From assembly GCF_002483305.1 (NCBI RefSeq), contig NZ_DLHQ01000030.1, positions 1 to 26,220 on the forward strand: 26,220 nt of DNA, given 5' to 3'. A program made the translations under genes and the position numbers. A model generated the notes under the pieces. That model did not search any database, was not told the origin of the DNA, and was given only the letters and a program-made list of their open reading frames with translations. Position 1 is the stretch's first letter. Each line of letters begins with the position of its first letter. Shown here one piece after another: positions 16,689 through 25,669 of the stretch. This stretch comes from Brevundimonas sp. UBA7664 (GTDB lineage: Bacteria > Pseudomonadota > Alphaproteobacteria > Caulobacterales > Caulobacteraceae).

Positions 16689-18200
16689 ATGACCGCCACG
16701 GACGCCGCCGCGCCGGCCGAACGGCCCGGATACCGCTTCTACGTCCTGGCGATCCTGATCCTCGTCTACATGCTCAACTTCCTGGATCGCCAGATCATCG
16801 GCATCCTGGCGGCGCCGCTGAAGGCGGAGTTCGGCCTGTCCGACAGCCAGTTCGGTCTGCTGGGCGGCATCGCCTTCGCCTCGGTCTACTCGACCCTCGC
16901 CATTCCCCTGGCCTGGTTGGCCGACCGCTACAGTCGGGTCTGGATCATGACCGGGGCGCTGGCGGTGTGGAGCGGTTTCACCGCCCTGTGTGGCGTGGCG
17001 ACCTCCTTCACCCAGCTGTTCCTGTTCCGCATGGGCGTGGGCGTGGGCGAGGCGGGCGGGGTGGCCCCGGCCTATTCCCTCGTCGCCGACTATTTCCCGC
17101 CGCATCAGCGCGCGCGCGCCCTGGCCGGCTTCGCCTTCGGAATTCCGCTCGGCACGGCGGCCGGAACCCTCGTCGGCGGCCTGCTGGCGGACGCCTATGG
17201 CTGGCGCACGGCCTTCATCGTTGTCGGCCTGCTGGGCCTGCTGCTGGCGCCGGTGCTGCTGCTGACGGTGCGCAATCCCAAGCGAGGCGGGACAGACGCC
17301 ATCAAGACCGAGGCGGAACTCGCCGTCATCGCCGCCGCGCCGGTGGTCGGGTCGGGCAAGACGGGCGCTGTCGCGGCCCTCATCATGCTGGGGATCGGCG
17401 CGGGCGCCCTGACTCTCGCGGCCCTGATCCATTTCGGCGGTCTGGCTCTGGGCAATCCGCTGGTGTTCGCCTTCGGCGGCCTGCTGGCCATGGTCATCGG
17501 CATCTCCCTGACCATCGCCCGCCGCACAGCCTCGGCGGTCATCCCCAAGCCGAGCTTCTGGCTTCTGGCCCTCGGCGCGGCCTCGTCCTCCGTCTGCGGC
17601 TACGGGGTGGCCGGCTGGCTGCCGCTGTTCTTCATGCGCAGCTTCGGCCTGACCCTGCCCCAGACCAGCTGGTACTATGCCGGCATCGCCCTGATCGGCG
17701 GCACCCTTGGCATCTGGCTGGGCGGCGCTATCGCCGACAAGCTGTCGAAGCGGGGCAAGGGGGCCTATCCCCTGACCCCGGCCATCGCCTTCCTGATCTC
17801 GGCCCCGATGTTCATCCTGGCGATGAACTCGCCGTGGCTGATCGGCCTGGTCATCCCGGGCGGCGGCACCAATGCGCAGCAGCTGATCCTGGCCTTCCTG
17901 ATCTTCCTGATTCCGACGGGTCTGAACCTGGCCTGGCTGGGGCCCATCACGGCCTCGATCCAGCACCTCGTCCCGGCGCCGATGCGTTCGACGGCCTCGG
18001 CCCTGTTCCTGCTGATCAACAATCTGCTCGGCATCGCCGTCGGCTTCTACTATTTCGGCTGGATGAGCGACCTGCTGGCCCCGCGCTTCGGCGACGAGAG
18101 CCTGCGTTGGGCCATCTACACCGGCATGGGCTTCTATCTGCTGGCCTCGGTCCTGCTGATCGGCGCCTCGCGGACGTTGAAGAAGGACTGGGTCGACTAG
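16689..18200 (+). CDS. MFS transporter, spinster-like
   Basis: A 503-residue inner-membrane transporter of the major facilitator superfamily, most like the bacterial spinster group. Twelve hydrophobic segments can be traced. The first carries VYMLNFLDRQIIGILAAPLK, typical of this group. The family's motif A in the loop between segments 2 and 3 reads WLADRYSRVWIM, and VGEAGGVAPAYSLVADYFPP lies near segments 4-5. The second half includes an extended hydrophobic region with RRTASAVIPKPSFWLLAL and LAWLGPITASIQHLVPAPMR. ATG 16689 has GAGGGAAA just upstream. Substrate unknown; its place after a TonB-dependent receptor suggests that it moves the same or a related compound across the inner membrane, but the terminator between them allows separate control. 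Confidence 0.93.
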   Translation: MTATDAAAPAERPGYRFYVLAILILVYMLNFLDRQIIGILAAPLKAEFGLSDSQFGLLGGIAFASVYSTLAIPLAWLADRYSRVWIMTGALAVWSGFTALCGVATSFTQLFLFRMGVGVGEAGGVAPAYSLVADYFPPHQRARALAGFAFGIPLGTAAGTLVGGLLADAYGWRTAFIVVGLLGLLLAPVLLLTVRNPKRGGTDAIKTEAELAVIAAAPVVGSGKTGAVAALIMLGIGAGALTLAALIHFGGLALGNPLVFAFGGLLAMVIGISLTIARRTASAVIPKPSFWLLALGAASSSVCGYGVAGWLPLFFMRSFGLTLPQTSWYYAGIALIGGTLGIWLGGAIADKLSKRGKGAYPLTPAIAFLISAPMFILAMNSPWLIGLVIPGGGTNAQQLILAFLIFLIPTGLNLAWLGPITASIQHLVPAPMRSTASALFLLINNLLGIAVGFYYFGWMSDLLAPRFGDESLRWAIYTGMGFYLLASVLLIGASRTLKKDWVD

Positions 18201-18226
18201 AACCGGCCCATTCGCCCGCCCCCGGT

Positions 18227-18255
18227 TGCACCCGCGAAGGCGCGGGTCCTATAAG
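18227..18255 (+). promoter_or_regulatory. Promoter of sucC
   Basis: TTGCAC (18227-18232), a 17-base spacer and TATAAG (18250-18255) form a near-consensus housekeeping promoter 30 bases before sucC. A perfect inverted repeat, CCCGCG-AAG-CGCGGG (18232-18246), lies between the two boxes and could bind a repressor or hinder the polymerase. Confidence 0.65.
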
Positions 18256-18285
18256 CACGCCGACTCTCCTCCCAAGGCGGCATTC

Positions 18286-19475
<1,190 letters not shown>

Positions 19476-19476
<1 letters not shown>

Positions 19477-20057
19477 TGGCGAGGGGTCTGTGCCTGACGC
19501 TGGCGATTGTTGCCGTGGCGGCCGCCACACCGGCAGCGGCCCAATCCTTCGATACCTTCAGGAGATTTTGTCTTGAAACGGGAGGCGTGCCGGAAAGCGC
19601 GGTCAGCGCGCTCAATCAGGCCGGATGGGAAACAGACCCGCGTAGCGCAAACCTGCCGGCTGATTCGTCCGTCACCTTGATGAGCGATCCCGCGACCGGC
19701 ACTCCCGCTCCGGAAATGGCAATGGTGGGCTTCATTGCTTCCCCGACCGGTCTGTCGGTGCCGGTCTGCTCGGTCATGGGGCCAGCCGTCGAGGCCGAAC
19801 TCGTAGAGCAGGTGACTGGCTGGGCCGGTTTCGCGCCCGCGCGCTCGGCCCAAGGCTGGACCTCGTGGATATATTCCGGCGGCCCCGATCAAGTGACGCC
19901 GCAGCTTGATCTTGTGGACGCCGACGATGCCAAGCTTCAGGCTGCGGCGAGATCACGCGGCACAATCCACGCCATCCAGGTTCGTACCGCCCGAGCCGGA
20001 CCCTTCCTTTTCCATTCCAGCGTGGCTCCAGAAGCCACGACACTCCCGACGCACTGA
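19476..20057 (+). CDS. Secreted hypothetical protein between sucC and sucD
   Basis: A 193-residue protein whose ATG shares its A with the sucC stop (TGATG), so it is probably translated by coupling to sucC. The N terminus MARGLCLTLAIVAVAAATPA ending AAAQS is a signal peptide. The mature part starts FDTFRRFCLETGG and has one later cysteine (VPVCSVMG), which could pair with the first; TGWAGFAPARSAQGWTSWIY is the other notable block. I do not recognise a family. It ends 9 bases before sucD. Its codons are less GC-biased than the flanking suc genes (for example TTTTGTCTTGAAACGG near 19566), which suggests weaker expression or a later arrival. A mitochondrial-type TCA enzyme has no known secreted partner, so a functional link is doubtful. 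Confidence 0.85.
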
Positions 20058-20066
20058 AAGCTGATC

Positions 20067-20969
20067 ATGTCCATCCTCGTCGACAAGAACACCAAGGTCA
20101 TCGTCCAGGGCCTGACCGGCAAGACCGGCACCTTCCACACCGAACAGGCGCTCCGCTACTACGGGACGAAGATGGTCGGCGGCGTGCACCCGGCCAAGGG
20201 CGGCACGAACTGGACCGGCTCGGAGGGCGAGACCCTGCCGATCTATGCCTCGGTCGCCGAGGCGAAAGAGGCCACGGGCGCGACCGCCTCGGTGATCTAT
20301 GTTCCGCCGGCGGGCGCCGCGGACGCCATCATCGAGGCCATCGAGGCCGAGGTCCCCTTCATCACCTGCATCACCGAGGGCATCCCGGTGCTCGACATGG
20401 TGCGGGTCAAGGCGCGGCTGGACCGGTCGAGCTCCCGCCTGCTGGGCCCCAACTGCCCCGGCATCCTGACTCCCGAAGAGTGCAAGATCGGCATCATGCC
20501 GGGCTCGATCTTCAAGAAGGGCAATGTCGGCATCGTCTCGCGCTCGGGCACCCTGACCTATGAGGCGGTGTTCCAGACCTCGAACGAGGGCCTCGGCCAG
20601 ACCACGGCCGTCGGCATCGGCGGCGACCCGGTCAAGGGCACGGAGTTCATCGACGTGCTGGAGCTGTTCCTCGCCGACCCCGAGACCCAGTCGATCGTCA
20701 TGATCGGCGAGATCGGCGGCGGGGCCGAGGAGGACGCGGCCCAGTTCCTGATCGACGAGGCGAAGAAGGGCCGCTCCAAGCCGATGGTCGGTTTCATCGC
20801 CGGCCGCACCGCCCCCAAGGGCCGCACCATGGGCCACGCCGGCGCCGTCGTCTCGGGCGGCAAGGGCGATGCGGAGTCCAAGATCGCCGCCATGCAGGCC
20901 GCGGGCATCCGGGTGTCGGACTCGCCGGCGCGGCTCGGTGCGACCCTCGTGGACGTGCTCAAGGGCTGA
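20067..20969 (+). CDS. sucD: Succinate-CoA ligase, alpha subunit
   Basis: A 300-residue alpha subunit that binds CoA and carries the phosphohistidine intermediate; with SucC it forms the TCA-cycle ligase. The CoA-binding Rossmann region starts MSILVDKNTKVIVQGLTGKT with the typical GTFHTEQAL and VGGVHPAKGG. NCPGILTPEECKIGIMPG and SRSGTLTYEAV follow, and the active-site histidine is H257 in GRTMGHAGAVVSGGKG. Length is normal for alphaproteobacteria (about 294-300). It starts 9 bases after the inserted secreted-protein gene. Confidence 0.98.
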   Translation: MSILVDKNTKVIVQGLTGKTGTFHTEQALRYYGTKMVGGVHPAKGGTNWTGSEGETLPIYASVAEAKEATGATASVIYVPPAGAADAIIEAIEAEVPFITCITEGIPVLDMVRVKARLDRSSSRLLGPNCPGILTPEECKIGIMPGSIFKKGNVGIVSRSGTLTYEAVFQTSNEGLGQTTAVGIGGDPVKGTEFIDVLELFLADPETQSIVMIGEIGGGAEEDAAQFLIDEAKKGRSKPMVGFIAGRTAPKGRTMGHAGAVVSGGKGDAESKIAAMQAAGIRVSDSPARLGATLVDVLKG

Positions 20970-21052
20970 AGTTATGTCCCACCAGTGGGGCATGGAAGCG
21001 GCGAAATTCACCGGATTTCGCTGAATTTCCGCCCTTTCGCCCCCATTCGGTC

Positions 21053-21081
21053 ATGACCCATAAGGAAACAGCGCCTATATC
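21053..21081 (+). promoter_or_regulatory. Candidate promoter of sucA
   Basis: ATGACC (21053-21058), 17 bases and TATATC (21076-21081); CCTATATC matches the Caulobacter -10 consensus GCTANAWC at seven of eight positions. It lies about 58 bases before the sucA ATG in the 169-base gap after sucD and would allow sucA-sucB to be transcribed apart from sucCD. Confidence 0.5.
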
Positions 21082-21138
21082 AGCGGCGCCGGTCGCGCGC
21101 AGGCGTGCGCGCGCCGCCCAAGGGATGCGACGAGAACT

Positions 21139-24100
21139 ATGGCGGACGATGCCGGTCGGCTGAACCAGGTCTTTGCCGAGACCAGCTTCCTGTATGGCTC
21201 CAACGCCTCGTTCATCGAGGACCTGCACGGCAGATGGGCCGCCGATCCGGCGTCCGTTTCGGCCGAGTGGCGCGCCTTCTTCGACCAGCTGCGCGACAAC
21301 GCCGAGAGCGTGAAGGCCTCGGGCGCCGCGGGTTCGTGGGGCCGCAAGGTCGCCGCCGAGCCGACCGAGGCGACCGGGGTGTTCGACGGCCGCTGGCCCG
21401 CTCCGAAGCCTGATCCGAAGAAGCCGGGCGCACCCGCCCCGGCCGCGGTCGCCGCTGCGCCCGACCCCGCCGTCCTGGCCGAGGCGGTGCGCGCCGCCGC
21501 CCATGATTCGATCCGCGCCCTGATGCTGATCCGCAGCTACCGCGTGCGCGGCCACCTGCAGGCCAATCTCGATCCGCTGGGCATCGAACAGCCCACCAGC
21601 AATCCCGAGCTCACCCCGGAATTCTACGGTTTCACCGAAGCCGATCTCGACCGGCCGATCTTCCTCGACGGCGTGCTCGGCTTCCAGACCGGCACCATCC
21701 GCGAGGTGCTGGCGCTGCTCAAACGCACCTATTGCAGCACGCTCGGCATCCAGTTCATGCATATCGCCGAGCCGGACGAGAAGAACTGGCTGCAGGCACG
21801 GTTCGAGGGTTCGGACAAATTCGCCCAGAACGGCTTCACCCGCGAGGGCAAGCTGGCGATCCTGAACAAGCTGATCGAGGCCGAGGGTTTCGAACGCTTC
21901 CTGCACAAACGCTTCCCCGGCACCAAGCGTTTCGGTCTGGACGGCGGCGAGGCCATGGTCCCGGCGCTGGAGCAGATCATCAAGCGCGGCGGCGCCCTGG
22001 GCGTCGACGAGATGGTCTTCGGCATGGCCCACCGCGGGCGGCTGAACACCCTCGCGGCGGTGATGGGCAAGCCCTATCGCGCCATTTTCCACGAATTCCA
22101 GGGCGGCTCGACCGTGCCCTCAGACATCGAGGGCTCGGGCGACGTCAAATACCATATGGGCGCCTCGTCGGACCGCGAGTTCGACGGCAACAGCGTCCAC
22201 CTGTCCCTGACCGCCAACCCGTCGCACCTCGAAATCGTCAACCCGGTGGTGCTGGGCAAGGCGCGGGCGAAACAGGCGTTCGACATCCGCGAGGCCCGCG
22301 CGACCGGCGACGCCGCCGACGACGAACTGGCGCTGGACCGCAGCAAGGTCATGCCCCTGCTGATCCACGGCGACGCCGCCTTCGCGGGCCAGGGCGTGGT
22401 GGCCGAATGCTTCGCCCTGATGGGGCTGAAGGGCTACCGCACCGGCGGGACGATGCATTTCGTCGTCAACAACCAGATCGGCTTCACGACGAGCCCGCGC
22501 AACAGCCGCTCGAGCCCCTATCCGTCGGACGTGGCCCTGATGGTCCAGGCGCCGATCTTCCACGTCAACGGCGACGATCCGGAAGCCGTGGTCTTCGCCG
22601 CCAAGGTGGCCACCGAGTTCCGCCAGAAATTCCACAAGGACGTGGTGGTGGACATGTTCTGCTACCGCCGCTTCGGCCACAACGAGGGCGACGATCCGAC
22701 CTTCACCCAGCCGCTGATGTATTCGAAGATCCGCGCGCTGAAATCGACGCGCGAGATCTACGCCGAGCGTCTGGTCGCCGAGGGAGTGATCGACCAGGCC
22801 GCCGTCGACGCCGAGGTCGCCCGCTTCGAGGCCTTCCTCGACGCCGAGTTCGAGGCCGGCAAGACGTTCGAGGCGCACAAGGCCGACTGGATGGACGGCC
22901 AGTGGCAGGGCATCGGCCTGCCCGAGGGCGACGAGCGGCGCGGCGAGACCTCGGTCCCGGCGGCGAAGCTGGCCGACCTCGGCCATCGCCTGACCACGAT
23001 CCCGAACGACGTCGACATGCACAAGACGCTGAAGCGCGTCATGGACGGCCGGCGCGAGATGATCACCTCGGGCCAGAACATCGACTGGGCCACGGCCGAA
23101 AGCCTGGCCTTCGGCTCGCTGCTGGACGAGGGCTTCCCGGTCCGGCTGTCGGGCCAGGACTCGGTGCGCGGCACCTTCTCGCAGCGCCATTCGGGCATCG
23201 TCGACCAGACCACCGAGGCCCGCTACGTCCCGCTCAACAATCTGCGCGAGGGCCAGGCCGAATACGAGGTGATCGATTCGGCCCTGTCGGAAGAGGCGGT
23301 GCTGGGCTTCGAATACGGCTACGCCCTGACCGACCCCAACACCCTGGTGATGTGGGAGGCCCAGTTCGGCGACTTCGTGAACGGGGCCCAGGTCGTGATC
23401 GACCAGTTCATCACCTCGGGCGAGCGCAAATGGCTGCGCATGTGCGGCCTGACCATGCTGCTGCCGCACGGCTACGAAGGCCAGGGGCCGGAACACTCCT
23501 CGGCCCGTCTCGAGCGTTTCCTGCAGCAGTGCGCCGAGGACAATATCCAGGTCGCCAACTGCTCGACCCCGGCCAACTATTTCCACATCCTGCGCCGCCA
23601 GATGCACCGGCCGTTCCGCAAGCCGCTGATCATCATGACGCCCAAGAGCCTGCTGCGGCACAAGAAGGCGGTTTCGGCCCTCGCCGAGATGGCCGAGGGC
23701 AGCTCCTTCCACCGCGTCCTGCACGACGACGCCGAGACGCGGCCCGAGGTCGCCGGCATCGCCATCAAGCCGGATGCGGACATCCGTCGCGTCGTCCTGT
23801 GCTCGGGCAAGGTCTATTACGACCTGCTGGAGCGGCGCGAGAAGGATGTGGCCGAGGGCAAGGGCGGGGACGACGTCTATCTGATGCGGCTGGAACAGTT
23901 CTATCCGTGGCCGATGAAGTCGCTGCTGACCGAACTGGGGCGCTTCCCGAACGCCGAGCTGGTCTGGTGCCAGGAAGAGCCCAAGAACATGGGCGGCTGG
24001 ACCTTCGTTGATCCCTGGCTGGAGCTGACGCTGGACAAGCTGGACATCAAGGCCAAACGCGCCCGCTACGTCGGCCGTCCGGCCTCGGCCTCGACCGCCG

Positions 24101-24162
24101 CGGGCCTGATGAGCCGGCACCTGAAAGAACTCGACGCCTTCCTGACCGACGCCTTCGCCTGA
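21139..24162 (+). CDS. sucA: 2-oxoglutarate dehydrogenase E1 component
   Basis: A 1007-residue thiamine-diphosphate enzyme that decarboxylates 2-oxoglutarate and passes the succinyl group to lipoyl-SucB in the TCA cycle. The N terminus MADDAGRLNQVFAETSFLYG followed by WRAFFDQL is the E2-binding segment and linker of this family. Active-site and cofactor motifs are GMAHRGRLN (H298), YHMGASSDREF, HGDAAFAGQG (H410), VNNQIGFTT and CYRRFGHNEGDDP (H514). The C-terminal half has GQDSVRGTFSQRHSGIVDQ, EYGYALTDPNTLVMWEAQFG, LPHGYEGQGPEHSSAR and EEPKNMGGW. It is complete, with normal length. The hairpin at 24175-24204 separates it from sucB. Confidence 0.98.
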   Translation: MADDAGRLNQVFAETSFLYGSNASFIEDLHGRWAADPASVSAEWRAFFDQLRDNAESVKASGAAGSWGRKVAAEPTEATGVFDGRWPAPKPDPKKPGAPAPAAVAAAPDPAVLAEAVRAAAHDSIRALMLIRSYRVRGHLQANLDPLGIEQPTSNPELTPEFYGFTEADLDRPIFLDGVLGFQTGTIREVLALLKRTYCSTLGIQFMHIAEPDEKNWLQARFEGSDKFAQNGFTREGKLAILNKLIEAEGFERFLHKRFPGTKRFGLDGGEAMVPALEQIIKRGGALGVDEMVFGMAHRGRLNTLAAVMGKPYRAIFHEFQGGSTVPSDIEGSGDVKYHMGASSDREFDGNSVHLSLTANPSHLEIVNPVVLGKARAKQAFDIREARATGDAADDELALDRSKVMPLLIHGDAAFAGQGVVAECFALMGLKGYRTGGTMHFVVNNQIGFTTSPRNSRSSPYPSDVALMVQAPIFHVNGDDPEAVVFAAKVATEFRQKFHKDVVVDMFCYRRFGHNEGDDPTFTQPLMYSKIRALKSTREIYAERLVAEGVIDQAAVDAEVARFEAFLDAEFEAGKTFEAHKADWMDGQWQGIGLPEGDERRGETSVPAAKLADLGHRLTTIPNDVDMHKTLKRVMDGRREMITSGQNIDWATAESLAFGSLLDEGFPVRLSGQDSVRGTFSQRHSGIVDQTTEARYVPLNNLREGQAEYEVIDSALSEEAVLGFEYGYALTDPNTLVMWEAQFGDFVNGAQVVIDQFITSGERKWLRMCGLTMLLPHGYEGQGPEHSSARLERFLQQCAEDNIQVANCSTPANYFHILRRQMHRPFRKPLIIMTPKSLLRHKKAVSALAEMAEGSSFHRVLHDDAETRPEVAGIAIKPDADIRRVVLCSGKVYYDLLERREKDVAEGKGGDDVYLMRLEQFYPWPMKSLLTELGRFPNAELVWCQEEPKNMGGWTFVDPWLELTLDKLDIKAKRARYVGRPASASTAAGLMSRHLKELDAFLTDAFA

Positions 24163-24174
24163 TAAGCCCTCCCG

Positions 24175-24204
24175 TCCCGGATAACCGCTGCGCGGTTTCC
24201 GGGA
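24175..24204. repeat. Inverted repeat between sucA and sucB
   Basis: TCCCGGA / TCCGGGA pair outside and AACCG / CGGTT inside, around a 5-base loop, giving 12 base pairs with one unpaired T. It has no T-run. In a polycistronic mRNA it could block exonucleases and set the SucA:SucB ratio; it also resembles the CCCGG-type repeat after clpB. Confidence 0.6.
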
Positions 24205-24236
24205 TGCCAAAAGCAAGAAGTTAGAAAGCCCCTCCC

Positions 24237-25508
24237 ATGGCCGACATCCTGACCCCCGCCCTCGGCGAATCCGTCACTGAAGCCACGATCGGCAAATGGA
24301 CGAAGAAGGCCGGCGACGCCGTGAAGAAGGACGAGGTGCTGGTCGAGCTGGAGACCGACAAGGTCTCGCTGGAAGTGGTGTCGCCCGCCGACGGCGTGCT
24401 GTCCGAGATCAAGACCCCGGACGGCGAGACCGTGATGCCGGGCGCCGTGCTCGGCGTGGTCACCGAAGGCGCGTCCGCCGCCGCGCCCGCCGAGGCCCCC
24501 AAGGCTGAAGTCAGGGCCGCCCCGGCGCCGAAAGCCGAGGCGCCGGCTCCCGTCGCCGAGGCCGCGCCCGCCGCAGCGCCCGCGGCTTCCGGCGGTTCCG
24601 TCGCCATCATGACCCCGACCATGGGCGAGAGCGTCGCCGAGGGCACGATGGGGACCTGGCTGAAGAAGTCCGGCGACACGGTCGCCAAGGATGAAATGCT
24701 GGTCGAGATCGAGACCGACAAGGTCGCGGTCGAGGTGTCGGCCCCCGCCGCCGGCGTCCTGACCATCGCCGCCGAGGCCGGCTCGACCGTCACCCCGGGC
24801 CAGCAGATCGGCAGCATCGCCGCCTCGGGCGAGGCCGCCGCCCCCGCTCCGGCCCAGCCCGCCGCGCCCGCCGCCGCTCCGGCATCCGACGCCCCGCATC
24901 TCTCGCCCGCCGTGCAGCGCGTGGTGACCGAGAACAACCTCGACCCGAAGGCGCTGGCCGCCACGGGGCCCAAGGGCAACATCACCCAGGCCGCCGGCCT
25001 GCCGCTGGCGACGCTTTATCGCCAATATCCCTCAAAACTGGCCCTGCTGCGTGGTTTTGCCGCTCGCATCGATGGCCAGATGCTGGAGGCTTTGGGCAGC
25101 GCGGCAATGGCAGAAGCCAGTGTGAAAGACCGGTTATTCGAGGTGCTGATGGCGCGCTTCGATGCCTTGGCGCCGCATAAGGAAGCGATGCGGGTGCTGT
25201 TGCGCGAATTGCCGCGCGATCCGCTGGCGGCCTTGTGTTTCGCCGAAAGCGGCCTGAAGCGCAGCCTGGATTGGGCTTTGGCAGCAGCGCAGCTTGATGC
25301 CGCCAGCCTGCGCGGCGCTGTGCGGCGTAAGGCGCTGGGCGCGATTTATCTCGACACGCTGAGGGTCTGGCTGGCCGATGACAGTGCCGATCTGGCCCGC
25401 ACCATGGCGCATCTCGACAAGCGGCTTGGCCAGGCCGAGGGGGGGCTTGCGGGTAGGAGCGGAATCGGCGGCATATTTTCGCGCATGCGAAATAAGCAGG
25501 CCGAGTAA
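24237..25508 (+). CDS. sucB: Chimeric frame: 2-oxoglutarate dehydrogenase E2 N-terminal part joined to a TetR-family C-terminal part
   Basis: The 423-residue frame begins as dihydrolipoyl succinyltransferase (SucB): lipoyl domain 1 (about 2-77, lipoyl lysine K42 in ETDKVS), an Ala/Pro/Glu linker, lipoyl domain 2 (about 121-197, K162 in ETDKVA), a second linker, and the start of the E1/E3-binding domain (HLSPAVQRVVTENNLDPKAL, GPKGNIT to residue 250). From residue ~251 it continues AAGLPLATLYRQYPSK, the recognition-helix region of a TetR-type regulator, then a TetR/COQ9-like helical C terminus (RRKALGAIYLDTLRVWLADDS). The E2 catalytic domain (about 230 residues, with an HxxxD motif) is absent, as are the first TetR helices. 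Codon use changes at the join. If real, the product cannot transfer succinyl groups; an assembly join is more likely. Confidence 0.9.
   Translation: MADILTPALGESVTEATIGKWTKKAGDAVKKDEVLVELETDKVSLEVVSPADGVLSEIKTPDGETVMPGAVLGVVTEGASAAAPAEAPKAEVRAAPAPKAEAPAPVAEAAPAAAPAASGGSVAIMTPTMGESVAEGTMGTWLKKSGDTVAKDEMLVEIETDKVAVEVSAPAAGVLTIAAEAGSTVTPGQQIGSIAASGEAAAPAPAQPAAPAAAPASDAPHLSPAVQRVVTENNLDPKALAATGPKGNITQAAGLPLATLYRQYPSKLALLRGFAARIDGQMLEALGSAAMAEASVKDRLFEVLMARFDALAPHKEAMRVLLRELPRDPLAALCFAESGLKRSLDWALAAAQLDAASLRGAVRRKALGAIYLDTLRVWLADDSADLARTMAHLDKRLGQAEGGLAGRSGIGGIFSRMRNKQAE
24987..25505 (+). pseudogene. 5'-truncated TetR-family regulator (foreign segment)
   Basis: This marks the part of the chimeric frame that does not belong to SucB. 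It starts inside the DNA-binding domain (AAGLPLATLYRQYPSKLALL), so about 30-40 N-terminal residues, including the first helices, are missing. The rest is a complete-looking helical ligand or dimer domain ending IGGIFSRMRNKQAE. The C-terminal block resembles TetR proteins related to COQ9 that I associate with Rhodospirillales, where they can sit next to phasin genes, as here; this association is from memory. Codons such as TTG, TTT, GAT and CGT are frequent, unlike upstream. Confidence 0.8.
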
Positions 25509-25567
25509 ATCCATAACTATATAATTTATAACATTTTAAATTTTTGCTGCACTGCACAAAAAACTAC
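25509..25567 (+). promoter_or_regulatory. AT-rich leader with PhaR-like site
   Basis: Bases 25513-25545 are almost all A and T, in sharp contrast to the rest of the window, and could act as an UP element or separate the regulator from the phasin gene. CTGC-ACT-GCAC at 25547-25557 is one base from CTGC-N3-GCAG, the site reported for the PHB-responsive repressor PhaR ahead of phasin genes in alphaproteobacteria. It ends 10 bases before the -35 box. Confidence 0.45.
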
Positions 25568-25596
25568 TTGACCGCGTTTCGGCCGCTGCCTATATT
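25568..25596 (+). promoter_or_regulatory. Strong sigma-70-type promoter of the phasin gene
   Basis: TTGACC (25568-25573), exactly 17 bases and TATATT (25591-25596) match the housekeeping consensus at five of six positions in each box. The start site would be about 65 bases before ATG 25670. Confidence 0.7.
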
Positions 25597-25669
25597 CAGG
25601 GCATTCCCGGCACCATTACCAGTGCAACCTTTGGCCCAGCCGCGCCAGCCAGCCATGGAGCGTTCCATC

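Noticed and set aside
20970..21138. Riboswitch or attenuator before sucA
   Set aside because: Only short hairpins (CCCAC-CA-GTGGG near 20978 and a GCGCGC stem near 21095) are seen; no known riboswitch core or leader peptide could be recognised.
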